Source: Sphingobacterium sp. FBM7-1
Lineage (GTDB): Bacteria; Bacteroidota; Bacteroidia; Sphingobacteriales; Sphingobacteriaceae
Assembly: GCF_020687765.1 (NCBI RefSeq)
Contig: NZ_JAJEWJ010000001.1
Location: 496,001 to 560,000 of the forward strand
Direction: 5' to 3'
Length of the DNA stretch: 64,000 nt
Positions 8,422-16,941 of the stretch are shown one piece after another. The translations under genes and the position numbers were made by a program. The notes beneath the pieces are model-generated. The model searched no databases and was not told where the DNA came from. It was given only the letters and a program-made list of their open reading frames with translations. Position 1 is the first letter of the stretch, and every line of letters starts with the position of its first letter.

Positions 8422-10257
8422 TTAATCAATAAACTGCTGCATATCAATCAACCGTTTATATAACCCATCTTTATCTATCAAATCATGATGATTACCTTGC
8501 TCTACTATCTGACCATTTTCTATCACAACGATCAAATCTGCACTTTGAATTGTGCTCAACCGGTGGGCGATAACCACAGTTGTCCGGTTTTCCATCAATT
8601 TATACAAAGAGTCTTGCACGAGTTTTTCGGATTCGGTATCCAACGCTGAAGTCGCTTCATCCAATAGCATAATCGGCGGATTCCGTAATACGGCCCGAGC
8701 AATACAAATACGTTGCCGTTGGCCACCAGATAACTTCGCACCGCGGTCACCGATATTTGTATCATAGCCTTGTTCGGTTTTTAATATAAAATCGTGTGCA
8801 TTCGCAATTCGTGCAGCGTGCGTGACTTCCTCCATCGTGACATTAGGTTTAGCAAATGCGATGTTGTTGAATATACTATCGTTAAATAAAACTGTCTCCT
8901 GATTCACGGTGCCAATCATATTCCGGAGCGATTCCTGTTGAAGATCACGCACATCTATACCGTCCAGCAAAATTGCTCCGTGCGTTACATCCATAAACCG
9001 TGGTATTAGGTCTATTAACGTCGATTTTCCTCCCCCAGAAGGCCCTACTAAAGCGACAGTCTTTCCTTTCGGAATGACCATGTTGATATTTTTTAATACT
9101 TGCTTCTCGCCATATGCGAAATCAACATCCCGAAAAGTAATTTCCTCCTCAAAGGTCGTAATGGCTTTTGCATCTAGCTTATCGGTTACCGAACTTTTTT
9201 CGTCAATAAGTGCTAAAACCCGTTCGCCGGCAGCTATACCGTTGTGAATATTGGAAAAGGAATCTGTAAGTGCTTTTGCCGGTCGCATAACCTGTGAGAA
9301 GATAGCAATGTATCCGATAAACTCCGAAGCTGCCAATTCCCCCTGCCCTGTCAAAACCAAGTTGCCTCCATACAGCAAAATTACTGCTACCATGACTACC
9401 CCCAGCAATTCAGAAACGGGTGAACTCATCTGTTGCCTACGCACCATTCGCCGCATAATTTTCGAGTAATAGGCACTTTCTCCGTTGAAACGGTCTTTAA
9501 CAAAGGGAGTCGCATTAAACGCTTTGATAATTTTCACACCGGATAGTGCCTCATCCAGGTAGGAAATCATATTGGCATAAGATTGCTGGCCTTCACGTGC
9601 CTGTTGGCGCAATTTTTTTACGATCATGGAAATGAAAAATGCCGATACGGGAATCACCGCTAGCGAAAATAGCGTAAGCTTGGTAGATAAGCCAAACAAA
9701 ACAATAATATAAGCGATCAGTTGCAAAGGTTCTTTAAAAATGACTTGTAGTGTGGAAGTCACCGAAAATTGCACTACCTGCACGTCGGATGCAATTTTAG
9801 ACATTACATCTCCTTTTCGGCTGTTGGTAAAAAAGCCTAAATGCAGATCCATTACATTGTCAAAAACGGCTTTCCGCAAATTTAACAAGGTATGGATACG
9901 TAGATTTTCCATCACGCGTTGTGAAAGATACCGGAAAAGATTACTAATAAAGACGGAAGTAATGATGACTATACACACATATTTCAATGCTTCATACGGC
10001 CCCAGATCCTGATATAACCGATCTGCGTAATAGGTAAACCATCCGCCAATGTCATCCAAGGTTTCTGGTTTACTTACTGCACTTACGTTTTCTAAATTCT
10101 TATCCCCTGTGCCTTTAAATAGCACCTGTAAAAGAGGAACTAATAAAGCGAGGTTCAGTGTACCGAAAACGACCGTGATGATGGTGCAAATAATATACGG
10201 AATCGCGTATTTCCCAATAGGTCTTGCAAAAGATAACAGTCTAAGGTATGTCTTCAT
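8422..10257 (-). CDS. ABC transporter, fused permease and ATPase (MsbA-like)
   Basis: A 611-residue half-transporter that would work as a homodimer in the inner membrane. Residues 1 to about 340 form the six-helix exporter domain. The nucleotide-binding domain follows, with Walker A GPSGGGKS (405-412), Q-loop VNQETVLF, signature LSGGQ (509-513), Walker B IMLLDEATSALD and the H-loop in VVIAHRLST. MsbA-type exporters flip lipid A-core or other lipids, and a lipid or drug role is plausible, but the substrate is not readable from sequence. It is transcribed alone, divergent from the aminotransferase gene 162 bases away, with its 3' end beside a dispersed repeat. Confidence 0.9.
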   Translation of the reverse strand: MKTYLRLLSFARPIGKYAIPYIICTIITVVFGTLNLALLVPLLQVLFKGTGDKNLENVSAVSKPETLDDIGGWFTYYADRLYQDLGPYEALKYVCIVIITSVFISNLFRYLSQRVMENLRIHTLLNLRKAVFDNVMDLHLGFFTNSRKGDVMSKIASDVQVVQFSVTSTLQVIFKEPLQLIAYIIVLFGLSTKLTLFSLAVIPVSAFFISMIVKKLRQQAREGQQSYANMISYLDEALSGVKIIKAFNATPFVKDRFNGESAYYSKIMRRMVRRQQMSSPVSELLGVVMVAVILLYGGNLVLTGQGELAASEFIGYIAIFSQVMRPAKALTDSFSNIHNGIAAGERVLALIDEKSSVTDKLDAKAITTFEEEITFRDVDFAYGEKQVLKNINMVIPKGKTVALVGPSGGGKSTLIDLIPRFMDVTHGAILLDGIDVRDLQQESLRNMIGTVNQETVLFNDSIFNNIAFAKPNVTMEEVTHAARIANAHDFILKTEQGYDTNIGDRGAKLSGGQRQRICIARAVLRNPPIMLLDEATSALDTESEKLVQDSLYKLMENRTTVVIAHRLSTIQSADLIVVIENGQIVEQGNHHDLIDKDGLYKRLIDMQQFID

Positions 10258-10419
10258 GTACAGTATTAAGTCTACAAAAGTAACAAACTAAAGCGTTTTA
10301 TCTAATCGAAATGCAGTTACATTGCTCCATTGTTGCACTGTTTTGATATTTTCCTACCAAATACCAGATTTTATTGCATTTTATCTGTAATTTAGGCGCT
10401 AAATTTCAAAATTATTGAT

Positions 10420-11586
10420 ATGCAGATAGAAGTTGCGCAACGGTTGCAACATACCGAGGAGTATTACTTCTCTAAAAAATTACGGGAGATCGACGCGATG
10501 AACAAACGTGGGGCCCAAGTGATCAACTTAGGTATTGGCAGCCCGGATATGCCACCCCACCCTGACGTATTACAGGTTCTAAAGGACGAAGCAAGTAAAA
10601 CTAGTACGCACGGTTATCAAAGTTATAGGGGTGTTGCCGTACTTCGGGAAGCGATGGCGGACTGGTATGTACGTTATTACCAGGTGCACCTAAACCCACA
10701 AACAGAGATTCTTCCATTAATTGGTTCCAAAGAGGGGATTGTACATATTTGTATGACTTATCTTCAAGAGGGCGATGAGGTTTTAATTCCAAACCCAGGC
10801 TATCCGGCATACACCAGTGCGGTCCGTATAAGTGGAGCAACTGCTATCTCCTATGAATTGCGGGCTGAAGAAAACTGGCAGCCTGATTTTGAAGCACTAG
10901 AAGAACGCGACTTAAGTAAAGTGAAAATGATGTGGGTTAATTATCCACACATGCCCACTGGTGCATCTGCTACTTTAGCGTTGTTTGAGAAACTCGTGGC
11001 GTTTGGAAAGAAACATCATATTTTGATCTGCCACGATAACCCTTACAGCTTTATATTAAATGATAAACCACTGAGTTTAATGGCTGTACCGGAAGCAAAA
11101 GAAGTGGCTATTGAGTTAAACTCATTAAGCAAATCATCTAATATGGCCGGATGGCGTATTGGTATGCTCATAGCTGATGAAAAACGAATTGATGAAATTC
11201 TACGGTTTAAAAGCAATATGGATTCAGGCATGTTTCTGCCATTGCAGTTAGCAGCAGCTACCGCACTCCGTTTAGATCCTTCCTGGTATTCCGAGTTAAA
11301 TACGGTATATACCCGAAGACGAGAAAAGGTTTTTCGGATTTTAGATATATTGGGTTGTACATATGACCTTTCGCAGGTCGGCCTTTTTGTTTGGGCGAAA
11401 GTGCCGGAATCACACGCGGATGGATATGTTTTAAGCGATCGCATCTTGCAGAACGCGCATGTATTTCTTACGCCGGGCGGGATATTCGGTAGTGCCGGAA
11501 AACCGTATATCCGCATTAGTCTCTGTGCTAAAGAGGAGGTGTTTGATCAGGCCATTGAACGAATTTCCAATACGCATCAATCATAA
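10420..11586 (+). CDS. Aminotransferase class I/II, probably aromatic
   Basis: A 388-residue PLP-dependent fold-type I aminotransferase. The Schiff-base lysine is Lys238 in SLSKSSNMAGWRIG. IGSPDMPPHP near the N-terminus, the NPGYP block, and the NYPHMPTGA block (which replaces the usual NPxNPTG) are visible, as is a C-terminal arginine-containing segment. It lies 8 bases upstream of tyrA. In Bacteroidota an aminotransferase of this type usually sits among aromatic amino acid genes, so transamination of (hydroxy)phenylpyruvate or prephenate is the likely job. LL-diaminopimelate aminotransferase-like activity is an alternative because the two groups look alike in sequence. Confidence 0.88.
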   Translation: MQIEVAQRLQHTEEYYFSKKLREIDAMNKRGAQVINLGIGSPDMPPHPDVLQVLKDEASKTSTHGYQSYRGVAVLREAMADWYVRYYQVHLNPQTEILPLIGSKEGIVHICMTYLQEGDEVLIPNPGYPAYTSAVRISGATAISYELRAEENWQPDFEALEERDLSKVKMMWVNYPHMPTGASATLALFEKLVAFGKKHHILICHDNPYSFILNDKPLSLMAVPEAKEVAIELNSLSKSSNMAGWRIGMLIADEKRIDEILRFKSNMDSGMFLPLQLAAATALRLDPSWYSELNTVYTRRREKVFRILDILGCTYDLSQVGLFVWAKVPESHADGYVLSDRILQNAHVFLTPGGIFGSAGKPYIRISLCAKEEVFDQAIERISNTHQS

Positions 11587-11594
11587 CTTATACC

Positions 11595-12434
11595 ATGAAT
11601 ATAACTATTGTCGGTGTCGGATTAATCGGTGGTTCTATCGGCCTCCGACTGAAAGAGACACAGTTTTGCGATAAAATAATTGGCGTAGAAAAAAATGAAG
11701 CTAATGCCAAAAAAGCTTTACAACGAGGATTAGTAGACGAAATACTACCCTTGGAGGAAGCAATTTTGTCAAGCCGCGTTGTTATCCTCACCGTACCCGT
11801 GGACACCATTATGAACCTACTGCCTACTGTATTAGATAAGGTAACAGATCAAGTTATTATTGATATGGGGTCTACAAAAACGAATATTTTACGTAAAATC
11901 GAACAACATCCCAATCGCGGTCGCTATATCGCAGCTCACCCCATGGCGGGAACAGAGTACTCCGGACCTGAGGCAGCTATACCCAACCTATATAAAGATA
12001 AGGTGATGGTCTATGTCGAAGCTTTCCGAACAGATGAAGATGCTTTTGAAATAGCAGATGCGCTCACCGAACAATTGGAAATGAAGACGACATTCATGAA
12101 TGCAGCGGAGCACGACATGCACACTGCGTATGTATCACATATCTCCCACCTCACTTCATTCGCATTGGCACTAACGGTTCTGGAAAAGGAAAAATCGCAA
12201 GGCCGTATTTTTGAGCTTGCTGGCTCGGGATTTGAATCTACCGTTCGCTTAGCGAAGTCATCGCCCGATATGTGGACTCCGATCTTCAAACAAAATCGAG
12301 ATAATGTATTAGAAGTGTTGGAAGAGCATATTAAACAACTTCAAAATTTATACACGAAATTAGAAAAAGAAGACTATGAAGGTTTACATAAATTGATAAA
12401 AAAATCGAATAAGATCAAGCGGATTATCAAATAA
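11595..12434 (+). CDS. tyrA: Prephenate dehydrogenase
   Basis: A 279-residue TyrA. The NAD-binding motif GVGLIGGSIGLRL is at residues 7-19. HPMAGTEYSGPEAA near 116 is the family's active-site block, and HDMHTAYVSHISHL contains the catalytic histidine region. It oxidatively decarboxylates prephenate to 4-hydroxyphenylpyruvate, the tyrosine branch. The preceding aminotransferase, 8 bases away, would complete the step to tyrosine. There is no fused chorismate mutase or ACT domain. The C-terminus ends at 12434, just upstream of an independent promoter for the histidine genes. Confidence 0.92.
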   Translation: MNITIVGVGLIGGSIGLRLKETQFCDKIIGVEKNEANAKKALQRGLVDEILPLEEAILSSRVVILTVPVDTIMNLLPTVLDKVTDQVIIDMGSTKTNILRKIEQHPNRGRYIAAHPMAGTEYSGPEAAIPNLYKDKVMVYVEAFRTDEDAFEIADALTEQLEMKTTFMNAAEHDMHTAYVSHISHLTSFALALTVLEKEKSQGRIFELAGSGFESTVRLAKSSPDMWTPIFKQNRDNVLEVLEEHIKQLQNLYTKLEKEDYEGLHKLIKKSNKIKRIIK

Positions 12435-12446
12435 TTTCGGGGTAAA

Positions 12447-12478
12447 CTTGCAGAACACATGACAATAATATACTTTTG
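12447..12478 (+). promoter_or_regulatory. Promoter of the histidine unit
   Basis: CTTG at 12447-12450 and TACTTTTG at 12471-12478 match the Bacteroidota -33 (TTTG) and -7 (TAnnTTTG) elements with a 20-base spacer. Transcription would begin near 12485, about 12 bases before the leader peptide start codon. This makes hisGD independent of tyrA. Confidence 0.6.
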
Positions 12479-12496
12479 TTCAGCTATATTAATAAA

Positions 12497-12556
12497 ATGA
12501 CTTACTTGTTTACGCATCACTTCCATTTCCATCATCGCCATTTAGGCGATATGTAA
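12497..12556 (+). CDS. His-rich leader peptide (histidine attenuator)
   Basis: A 19-codon open frame, MTYLFTHHFHFHHRHLGDM then TAA, with six histidines among nine consecutive residues (positions 7-15). It lies 84 bases upstream of hisG and just behind a good promoter. Clustered codons of the pathway's product amino acid in a short leader are the hallmark of ribosome-mediated attenuation. A perfect hairpin ATCGCC-ATTTA-GGCGAT (12534-12550) overlaps the end of the frame. Downstream are AAAAACCCCGAG (12580-12591) and a T-rich tract, but no matching GGGG lies within the expected transcript, so the classical terminator is not evident. Confidence 0.8.
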   Translation: MTYLFTHHFHFHHRHLGDM

Positions 12557-12639
12557 TGTAATGTGTTTCTATGTGAAGCAAAAACCCCGAGTCATCTTTC
12601 TTTTATTAATATATAATAAACATTAAAAAATCCTACATT

Positions 12640-13491
12640 TTGAAGAATCTTAAAATCGCTATCCAAAAATCGGGTAGATTAAATGAAAAATCGGTTCAGT
12701 TGCTTAAAAACTGTGGACTTGATTTTGAAAATTATAAAAGTTCCCTTATCACTACGGTGAATAATTTCAACCTTGAAATCTTATTTCTGCGCGACGATGA
12801 TATTCCTGGTTATGTTGCTCAGGGTATCGCGGATTTGGGTATAGTAGGCGAGAATGTTATCGATGAATCGCAGGAAAATGTTACCTATCTGGAACGCCTA
12901 GGTTTCGGACGTTGTACCTTAAAGATCGGTATCCCGAAGGACTCGAGTATCATATCACTTCAAGATCTAGACGGCAAGGCAATTGCGACCAGTTATCCGA
13001 ATATTTTGCAGGAGTTTTTGGCGGAGAACAATCTTTCAGCAGAAATACGTCAGATTTCGGGTTCTGTAGAGATTGCTCCCGGATTGGGTTTAAGCGACGC
13101 AATCTGTGATATTGTTTCTACTGGTGGTACGCTTAAAAGTAACGGTCTCAAACCTTTTGCTGACGTAAGGCGCTCGGAAGCTATTCTGATCGGTCGCGAA
13201 GGTCTTGCCGAAAACCCGATTTTGTGTGAGCTTTTACAGCGTGTGCGGTCTGTGTTACGCGCGAAAGAGACTAAATATGTCGTATTAAATGTTGAAAAAA
13301 GCAACTTATCACAAATTACCTCGTTGCTACCAGGTGTTAAAAGTCCTACCGTGGTGCCACTAGCAGAAGAGAATTGGGTTGCCGTTCACACCGTTATTCC
13401 GGAGGATGATTTTTGGGATAAAATCAATAAATTAAAAGCTGCAGGTGCACAAGGTATTGTGGTCATGCCTATTGAAAAAATAATACTATAA
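12640..13491 (+). CDS. hisG: ATP phosphoribosyltransferase, long form
   Basis: A 283-residue HisG, the first enzyme of histidine biosynthesis (ATP + PRPP). KIAIQKSGRLNEKS is the N-terminal signature. DLGIVGENV (67-75) and VSTGGTLKSNGL (residues about 166-177, PRPP loop) are typical. The length and the C-terminal part (from about 215, ending in a ferredoxin-like regulatory domain) place it in the long, HisZ-independent, histidine-inhibited form. The start is TTG at 12640; the first ATG in frame would remove the conserved N-terminus. The stop overlaps the hisD start in TAATG, suggesting coupled translation. Expression is probably controlled by the His-rich leader upstream. Confidence 0.95.
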   Translation: MKNLKIAIQKSGRLNEKSVQLLKNCGLDFENYKSSLITTVNNFNLEILFLRDDDIPGYVAQGIADLGIVGENVIDESQENVTYLERLGFGRCTLKIGIPKDSSIISLQDLDGKAIATSYPNILQEFLAENNLSAEIRQISGSVEIAPGLGLSDAICDIVSTGGTLKSNGLKPFADVRRSEAILIGREGLAENPILCELLQRVRSVLRAKETKYVVLNVEKSNLSQITSLLPGVKSPTVVPLAEENWVAVHTVIPEDDFWDKINKLKAAGAQGIVVMPIEKIIL

Positions 13492-14774
13492 TGTTAAAAC
13501 AGTATTCATTTCAGCATTTAACCTCTGCGGATATGGAGCAATTGCTTGCCCGCAATGTGGATGCTACGCATACAATTCAAGATGCCGTATCACAGATTAT
13601 AAGCGATGTGTGCAAACGGGGGGATGACTCGCTTAAAGAGTTCGCCTTAAAGTTTGACAAGGTTGCGTTGGAACGCCTTTATCTAGAAAAGGAAGATATT
13701 GCGGCACTTGCGAGTACGATTACGCGGGATCAACAGCGTGCATTGGAGATTGCTTTTCAAAATATTCATAAATTCCATAGTAGCCAACTTCGTAGGGAAC
13801 GTGTGGTGGAAACCATGCCCGGCGTGGAATGTTGGCGAGAAGTTCGCCCAATTGAAAAAGTAGGGTTGTATATACCAGGTGGATCTGCTGTTTTACCGAG
13901 CACCTTACTGATGTTGGGTGTTCCGGCCCGCATCGCTGGCTGTAAAGAAATCGTGGTTTGCTCGCCGCCACAACAAACAGGAAAAATCAATGGCTTCGTA
14001 GCTTATTGTCTTCAATTGCTGAAAATTGACAAAATATATCTCGTTGGTGGTGCACAAGCCGTTGCAGCCATGGCTTATGGAACAGAAAGTGTACCGAAAG
14101 TAGACAAGATATTTGGTCCTGGCAATCAGTTTGTCACCAAAGCGAAGAGCATGGTCCAAAGCATGACGAATGTAAGTATCGATATGCCGGCCGGACCATC
14201 AGAAGTTTTGGTCGTTGCCGATCATACTGCTCAACCTGCTTTTGTGGCCGCCGATTTATTGGCACAGGCAGAACATGGACCAGACAGTCAAGCGGTTTTA
14301 GTTGCTACCTCGGCAGACATCATCAAACGCGTGAATGAAGAACTTGGCAAGCAACTAGAGGTTTTACCGCGGGCCGAAATTGCACAAATGGCGCTTCGGA
14401 ATTCATATGCGATTGAAGTAAGTGATTTACAGGAAGCCCTTGAGTTTTCTAACCACTACGCACCGGAACATTTAATCTTGGAAACGAACGATTGGAAGCC
14501 TTTAATCCCTCGCATTACCAATGCCGGTTCTGTTTTCTTGGGACACCTTACACCGGAAAGTGCAGGTGATTACGCATCTGGGACAAACCATACTTTACCT
14601 ACCTCAGGCTACGCACGGTCTTACTCCGGTGTATCAGTAGATTCCTTTGTCAAGAAAATCACTTTTCAGCATATTTCTCAGGAAGGGTTAAGTCACATAG
14701 GTTCTGTGGTGGAAACGCTGGCAGAACTGGAGGGGCTACACGCGCATAAGAATGCAGTGAGTATCCGAAAATAA
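13491..14774 (+). CDS. hisD: Histidinol dehydrogenase
   Basis: A 427-residue HisD, the zinc enzyme that oxidises histidinol to histidine in two NAD-dependent steps. GLYIPGGSAVLPSTLLM, KIFGPGNQFVTKAK, the catalytic QAEHGPDSQ, and the C-terminal ESAGDYASGTNHTLPT are all present. Its ATG overlaps the hisG stop by one base. No further histidine gene follows: after 114 bases comes an unrelated NADH dehydrogenase with its own promoter-like element, so the usual hisCBHAFIE continuation is missing from this locus. Confidence 0.95.
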   Translation: MLKQYSFQHLTSADMEQLLARNVDATHTIQDAVSQIISDVCKRGDDSLKEFALKFDKVALERLYLEKEDIAALASTITRDQQRALEIAFQNIHKFHSSQLRRERVVETMPGVECWREVRPIEKVGLYIPGGSAVLPSTLLMLGVPARIAGCKEIVVCSPPQQTGKINGFVAYCLQLLKIDKIYLVGGAQAVAAMAYGTESVPKVDKIFGPGNQFVTKAKSMVQSMTNVSIDMPAGPSEVLVVADHTAQPAFVAADLLAQAEHGPDSQAVLVATSADIIKRVNEELGKQLEVLPRAEIAQMALRNSYAIEVSDLQEALEFSNHYAPEHLILETNDWKPLIPRITNAGSVFLGHLTPESAGDYASGTNHTLPTSGYARSYSGVSVDSFVKKITFQHISQEGLSHIGSVVETLAELEGLHAHKNAVSIRK

Positions 14775-14798
14775 CACTGCAATTCTTATCGGTTTTCC

Positions 14799-14806
14799 TA
14801 TCTTTG
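14799..14806 (+). promoter_or_regulatory. Promoter -7 element of the NADH dehydrogenase gene
   Basis: TATCTTTG fits the Bacteroidota TAnnTTTG element 83 bases upstream of the start codon at 14889. No clear -33 TTTG is seen at the right distance, so the call rests on one element. Confidence 0.4.
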
Positions 14807-14888
14807 CTCTACATTTGCCAAACAAAAGAGAAGAAAACGATGTTCTATCTGCGTGCGGCGACTACTTTAACAAACGAACAGCTTATTT

Positions 14889-16190
14889 ATGGCAGATAAT
14901 AAAAAACACATTGTCGTTGTGGGTGGTGGATTTGCCGGGATAAATTTTATAAAATCCCTCGGAAAGAGTTCTGCCTATAAAGTGACCTTAGTCGACATTA
15001 ATAATTATAATTTTTTCCCTCCTTTAATTTATCAAGCTGCTACTGCATTTATCGAAGCATCGAATATCAGTATGCCTTTCCGCAAAATGTTTAAAAAATA
15101 TAACGGTTTTGCTTTTCATCTGGGAAAGTTATTGAATATTCAGCCTGAGCGTAATCTTATCGAAACTGATACAGGAGAACTCCTGTACGATTACCTCGTG
15201 TTAGCTACGGGCACGGAAACGAATTTTTTCGGTATGGAAAATGTAAAAAAGCATGCCTTCCCGATGAAAAATATTACAGATGCTTTGGCGATTCGGAATA
15301 AACTATTGCTTAATCTCGAGGATTATATCCAACGTAAAGATGATCCAAATCGGGAGGCTTACATAAACATCGTAGTAGCAGGAGGCGGCCCGTCGGGCGT
15401 CGAAGTGTCCGGCATGATCGCTGAACTCAACGAGCGTGTTGTAAAAAAAGAATATCCGGAATTAGTGGGATTAAAAGCGAAAATCCACTTGGTGGATGCA
15501 GCTCCAGCTTTGTTGGGACCGATGAGTAGTGTCGCCCAAAAAGAGGCACAAGAGGTTTTAGAAAAGCTTGGCGTGGATATTACACTGAATACCGCGGTCA
15601 AAGACTATGTAGATGATACGGTAATCCTCGCTAACGGCACGGAAATAAAAACAAAAACATTGATCTGGACTTCCGGTGTCATAGCTCGGGAATTACCGGG
15701 TCTACCGGCGGAGAAATTTGGCCGTGGCCGTCGTGTCTTAGTGGATGAATTCAATACGGTAATAGGTTATGATAATATATTTGCTATCGGTGACATTTGC
15801 TATCAAACCACAGACGCTAAATTTCCAAATGGGCATCCTCAACTTGCACAAGTAGCTATACAACAAGGAGGGCGCTTAGCAAAGAATATCGTAGCTAACG
15901 ATCAAGGTCAGACGCGAAAACCCTTCTCTTACGTAGATAAAGGCAGCATGGCTATTATCGCCCGCTATCATGCCGTGACCGATCTACCGAAGTTTTCTTT
16001 TACGGGATTTTTTGCATGGCTCACTTGGTTACTTATTCATTTATTCCCTATAGCTGGGTTTAGAAACAGATGGAAATTACTGGGAAATTGGGTTTGGTCT
16101 TTTTATTCTGCAAATTCTGGTTTGCGCTTAATTGTGCGAAGCGAACGGAAGCGGAATAATAGCGAGGTTAGAACGAATATATACGGCTAA
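14889..16190 (+). CDS. Type II NADH dehydrogenase (NDH-2)
   Basis: A 433-residue FAD-dependent oxidoreductase. Two Rossmann motifs are visible: VVGGGFAGINF (residues 10-20) for FAD and VVAGGGPSGVEVSGM (about 162-176) for NADH. The third FAD-binding block, IFAIGDICYQ, is near 300. The C-terminal region has a hydrophobic stretch (FAWLTWLLIHLFPIAGF) that would anchor it to the inner face of the cytoplasmic membrane, as in NDH-2 enzymes that pass electrons from NADH to quinone without pumping protons. This fits an organism that uses menaquinone made by the mqn genes nearby. It is transcribed alone. Related ferredoxin or sulfide:quinone reductases are less likely because of the C-terminal anchor. 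Confidence 0.88.
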   Translation: MADNKKHIVVVGGGFAGINFIKSLGKSSAYKVTLVDINNYNFFPPLIYQAATAFIEASNISMPFRKMFKKYNGFAFHLGKLLNIQPERNLIETDTGELLYDYLVLATGTETNFFGMENVKKHAFPMKNITDALAIRNKLLLNLEDYIQRKDDPNREAYINIVVAGGGPSGVEVSGMIAELNERVVKKEYPELVGLKAKIHLVDAAPALLGPMSSVAQKEAQEVLEKLGVDITLNTAVKDYVDDTVILANGTEIKTKTLIWTSGVIARELPGLPAEKFGRGRRVLVDEFNTVIGYDNIFAIGDICYQTTDAKFPNGHPQLAQVAIQQGGRLAKNIVANDQGQTRKPFSYVDKGSMAIIARYHAVTDLPKFSFTGFFAWLTWLLIHLFPIAGFRNRWKLLGNWVWSFYSANSGLRLIVRSERKRNNSEVRTNIYG

Positions 16191-16235
16191 ATTGATTTCT
16201 TAACATACATCAATAGACGCCATCCAAGTATATAG

Positions 16236-16243
16236 TAACTTTG
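16236..16243 (+). promoter_or_regulatory. Promoter -7 element of the yceI-like gene
   Basis: TAACTTTG at 16236-16243 fits TAnnTTTG and lies 24 bases upstream of the chosen ATG at 16268. It therefore supports that start rather than an earlier in-frame ATG at 16241, which would lie inside the promoter. Confidence 0.5.
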
Positions 16244-16267
16244 TTATATCATAAAAAAAGAGAGAAG

Positions 16268-16849
16268 ATGAAAAAGTTAACGTTATTTTTTACATTCCTA
16301 TTCGTTTCAGTAGGATTATTTGCACAGACCACTTGGACAGCAGATCCATACCACTCTAAGCTTGGTTTTACGGTTACCCACTTAGGCATCGCTGATGTTC
16401 CTGGACATTTTAATGCATACGACGTTTCTATCGTTTCTGCTAAAGACGATTTTAGCGACGCCACCATTGAGTTAACCGTACAGACAAACTCTATTGATAC
16501 AAGAGTTGAACCTCGTGATAATCACCTGAGAAGTGCGGATTTTTTCGATGTCGAAAAACACCCTACGATGACCTTCAAAAGTACTTCAATCAAAAAGGCA
16601 GGGAAAGATGCATATACACTGGAAGGTAACCTTACCTTATTGGGTGTAAGCAAACCGGTGACAATGACAATGAAATATCGTGGAACTACAGAAAACCCGA
16701 ATGCGGACGGTGCTCCTGTAGCAGGTATTCAAATTACTGGAAAGATCAAACGTTCTGATTTCGGCTTAGGGTCTGGTTTCCCAGCGCCTATGATCAGCGA
16801 TGAAGTACAAATCAAAGCAGACGGTGAGTTTGGTCATAAAAAGAACTAA
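16268..16849 (+). CDS. YceI family periplasmic protein
   Basis: A 193-residue secreted protein. The N-terminus MKKLTLFFTFLFVSVGLFAQ is a signal peptide with cleavage near residue 20. The mature part starts TTWTADPYHSKLGFTVTHLG, the family opening, and contains the typical DNHLRSADFFDVEKHP block and GKIKRSDFGLG. YceI proteins form a lipocalin-like barrel that binds isoprenoid lipids or related hydrophobic molecules, sometimes linked to quinones or stress. The location after NDH-2 may reflect that, but it has its own promoter element and a strong terminator behind it, so it is a single-gene unit. Confidence 0.88.
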   Translation: MKKLTLFFTFLFVSVGLFAQTTWTADPYHSKLGFTVTHLGIADVPGHFNAYDVSIVSAKDDFSDATIELTVQTNSIDTRVEPRDNHLRSADFFDVEKHPTMTFKSTSIKKAGKDAYTLEGNLTLLGVSKPVTMTMKYRGTTENPNADGAPVAGIQITGKIKRSDFGLGSGFPAPMISDEVQIKADGEFGHKKN

Positions 16850-16872
16850 AACTTTTTGTAATAAGCGATAGA

Positions 16873-16900
16873 AGCCCAATTAATATTGGGCTTTTTTATT
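16873..16900 (+). terminator. Rho-independent terminator after yceI-like gene
   Basis: AGCCCAAT (16873-16880), loop TAAT, ATTGGGCT (16885-16892), followed by TTTTT. A perfect 8-bp stem with a T run on the plus strand, 24 bases after the stop codon. Confidence 0.85.
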
Positions 16901-16941
16901 TTGCAACGATCTTGCGGTTGGTTTACGAACGTTAAGGAGAG

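Noticed and set aside
12534..12550. Hairpin ATCGCC-ATTTA-GGCGAT as the attenuation terminator
   Set aside because: It lies inside the leader reading frame and is not followed by a T run, so it is more likely part of an alternative structure than the terminator itself.
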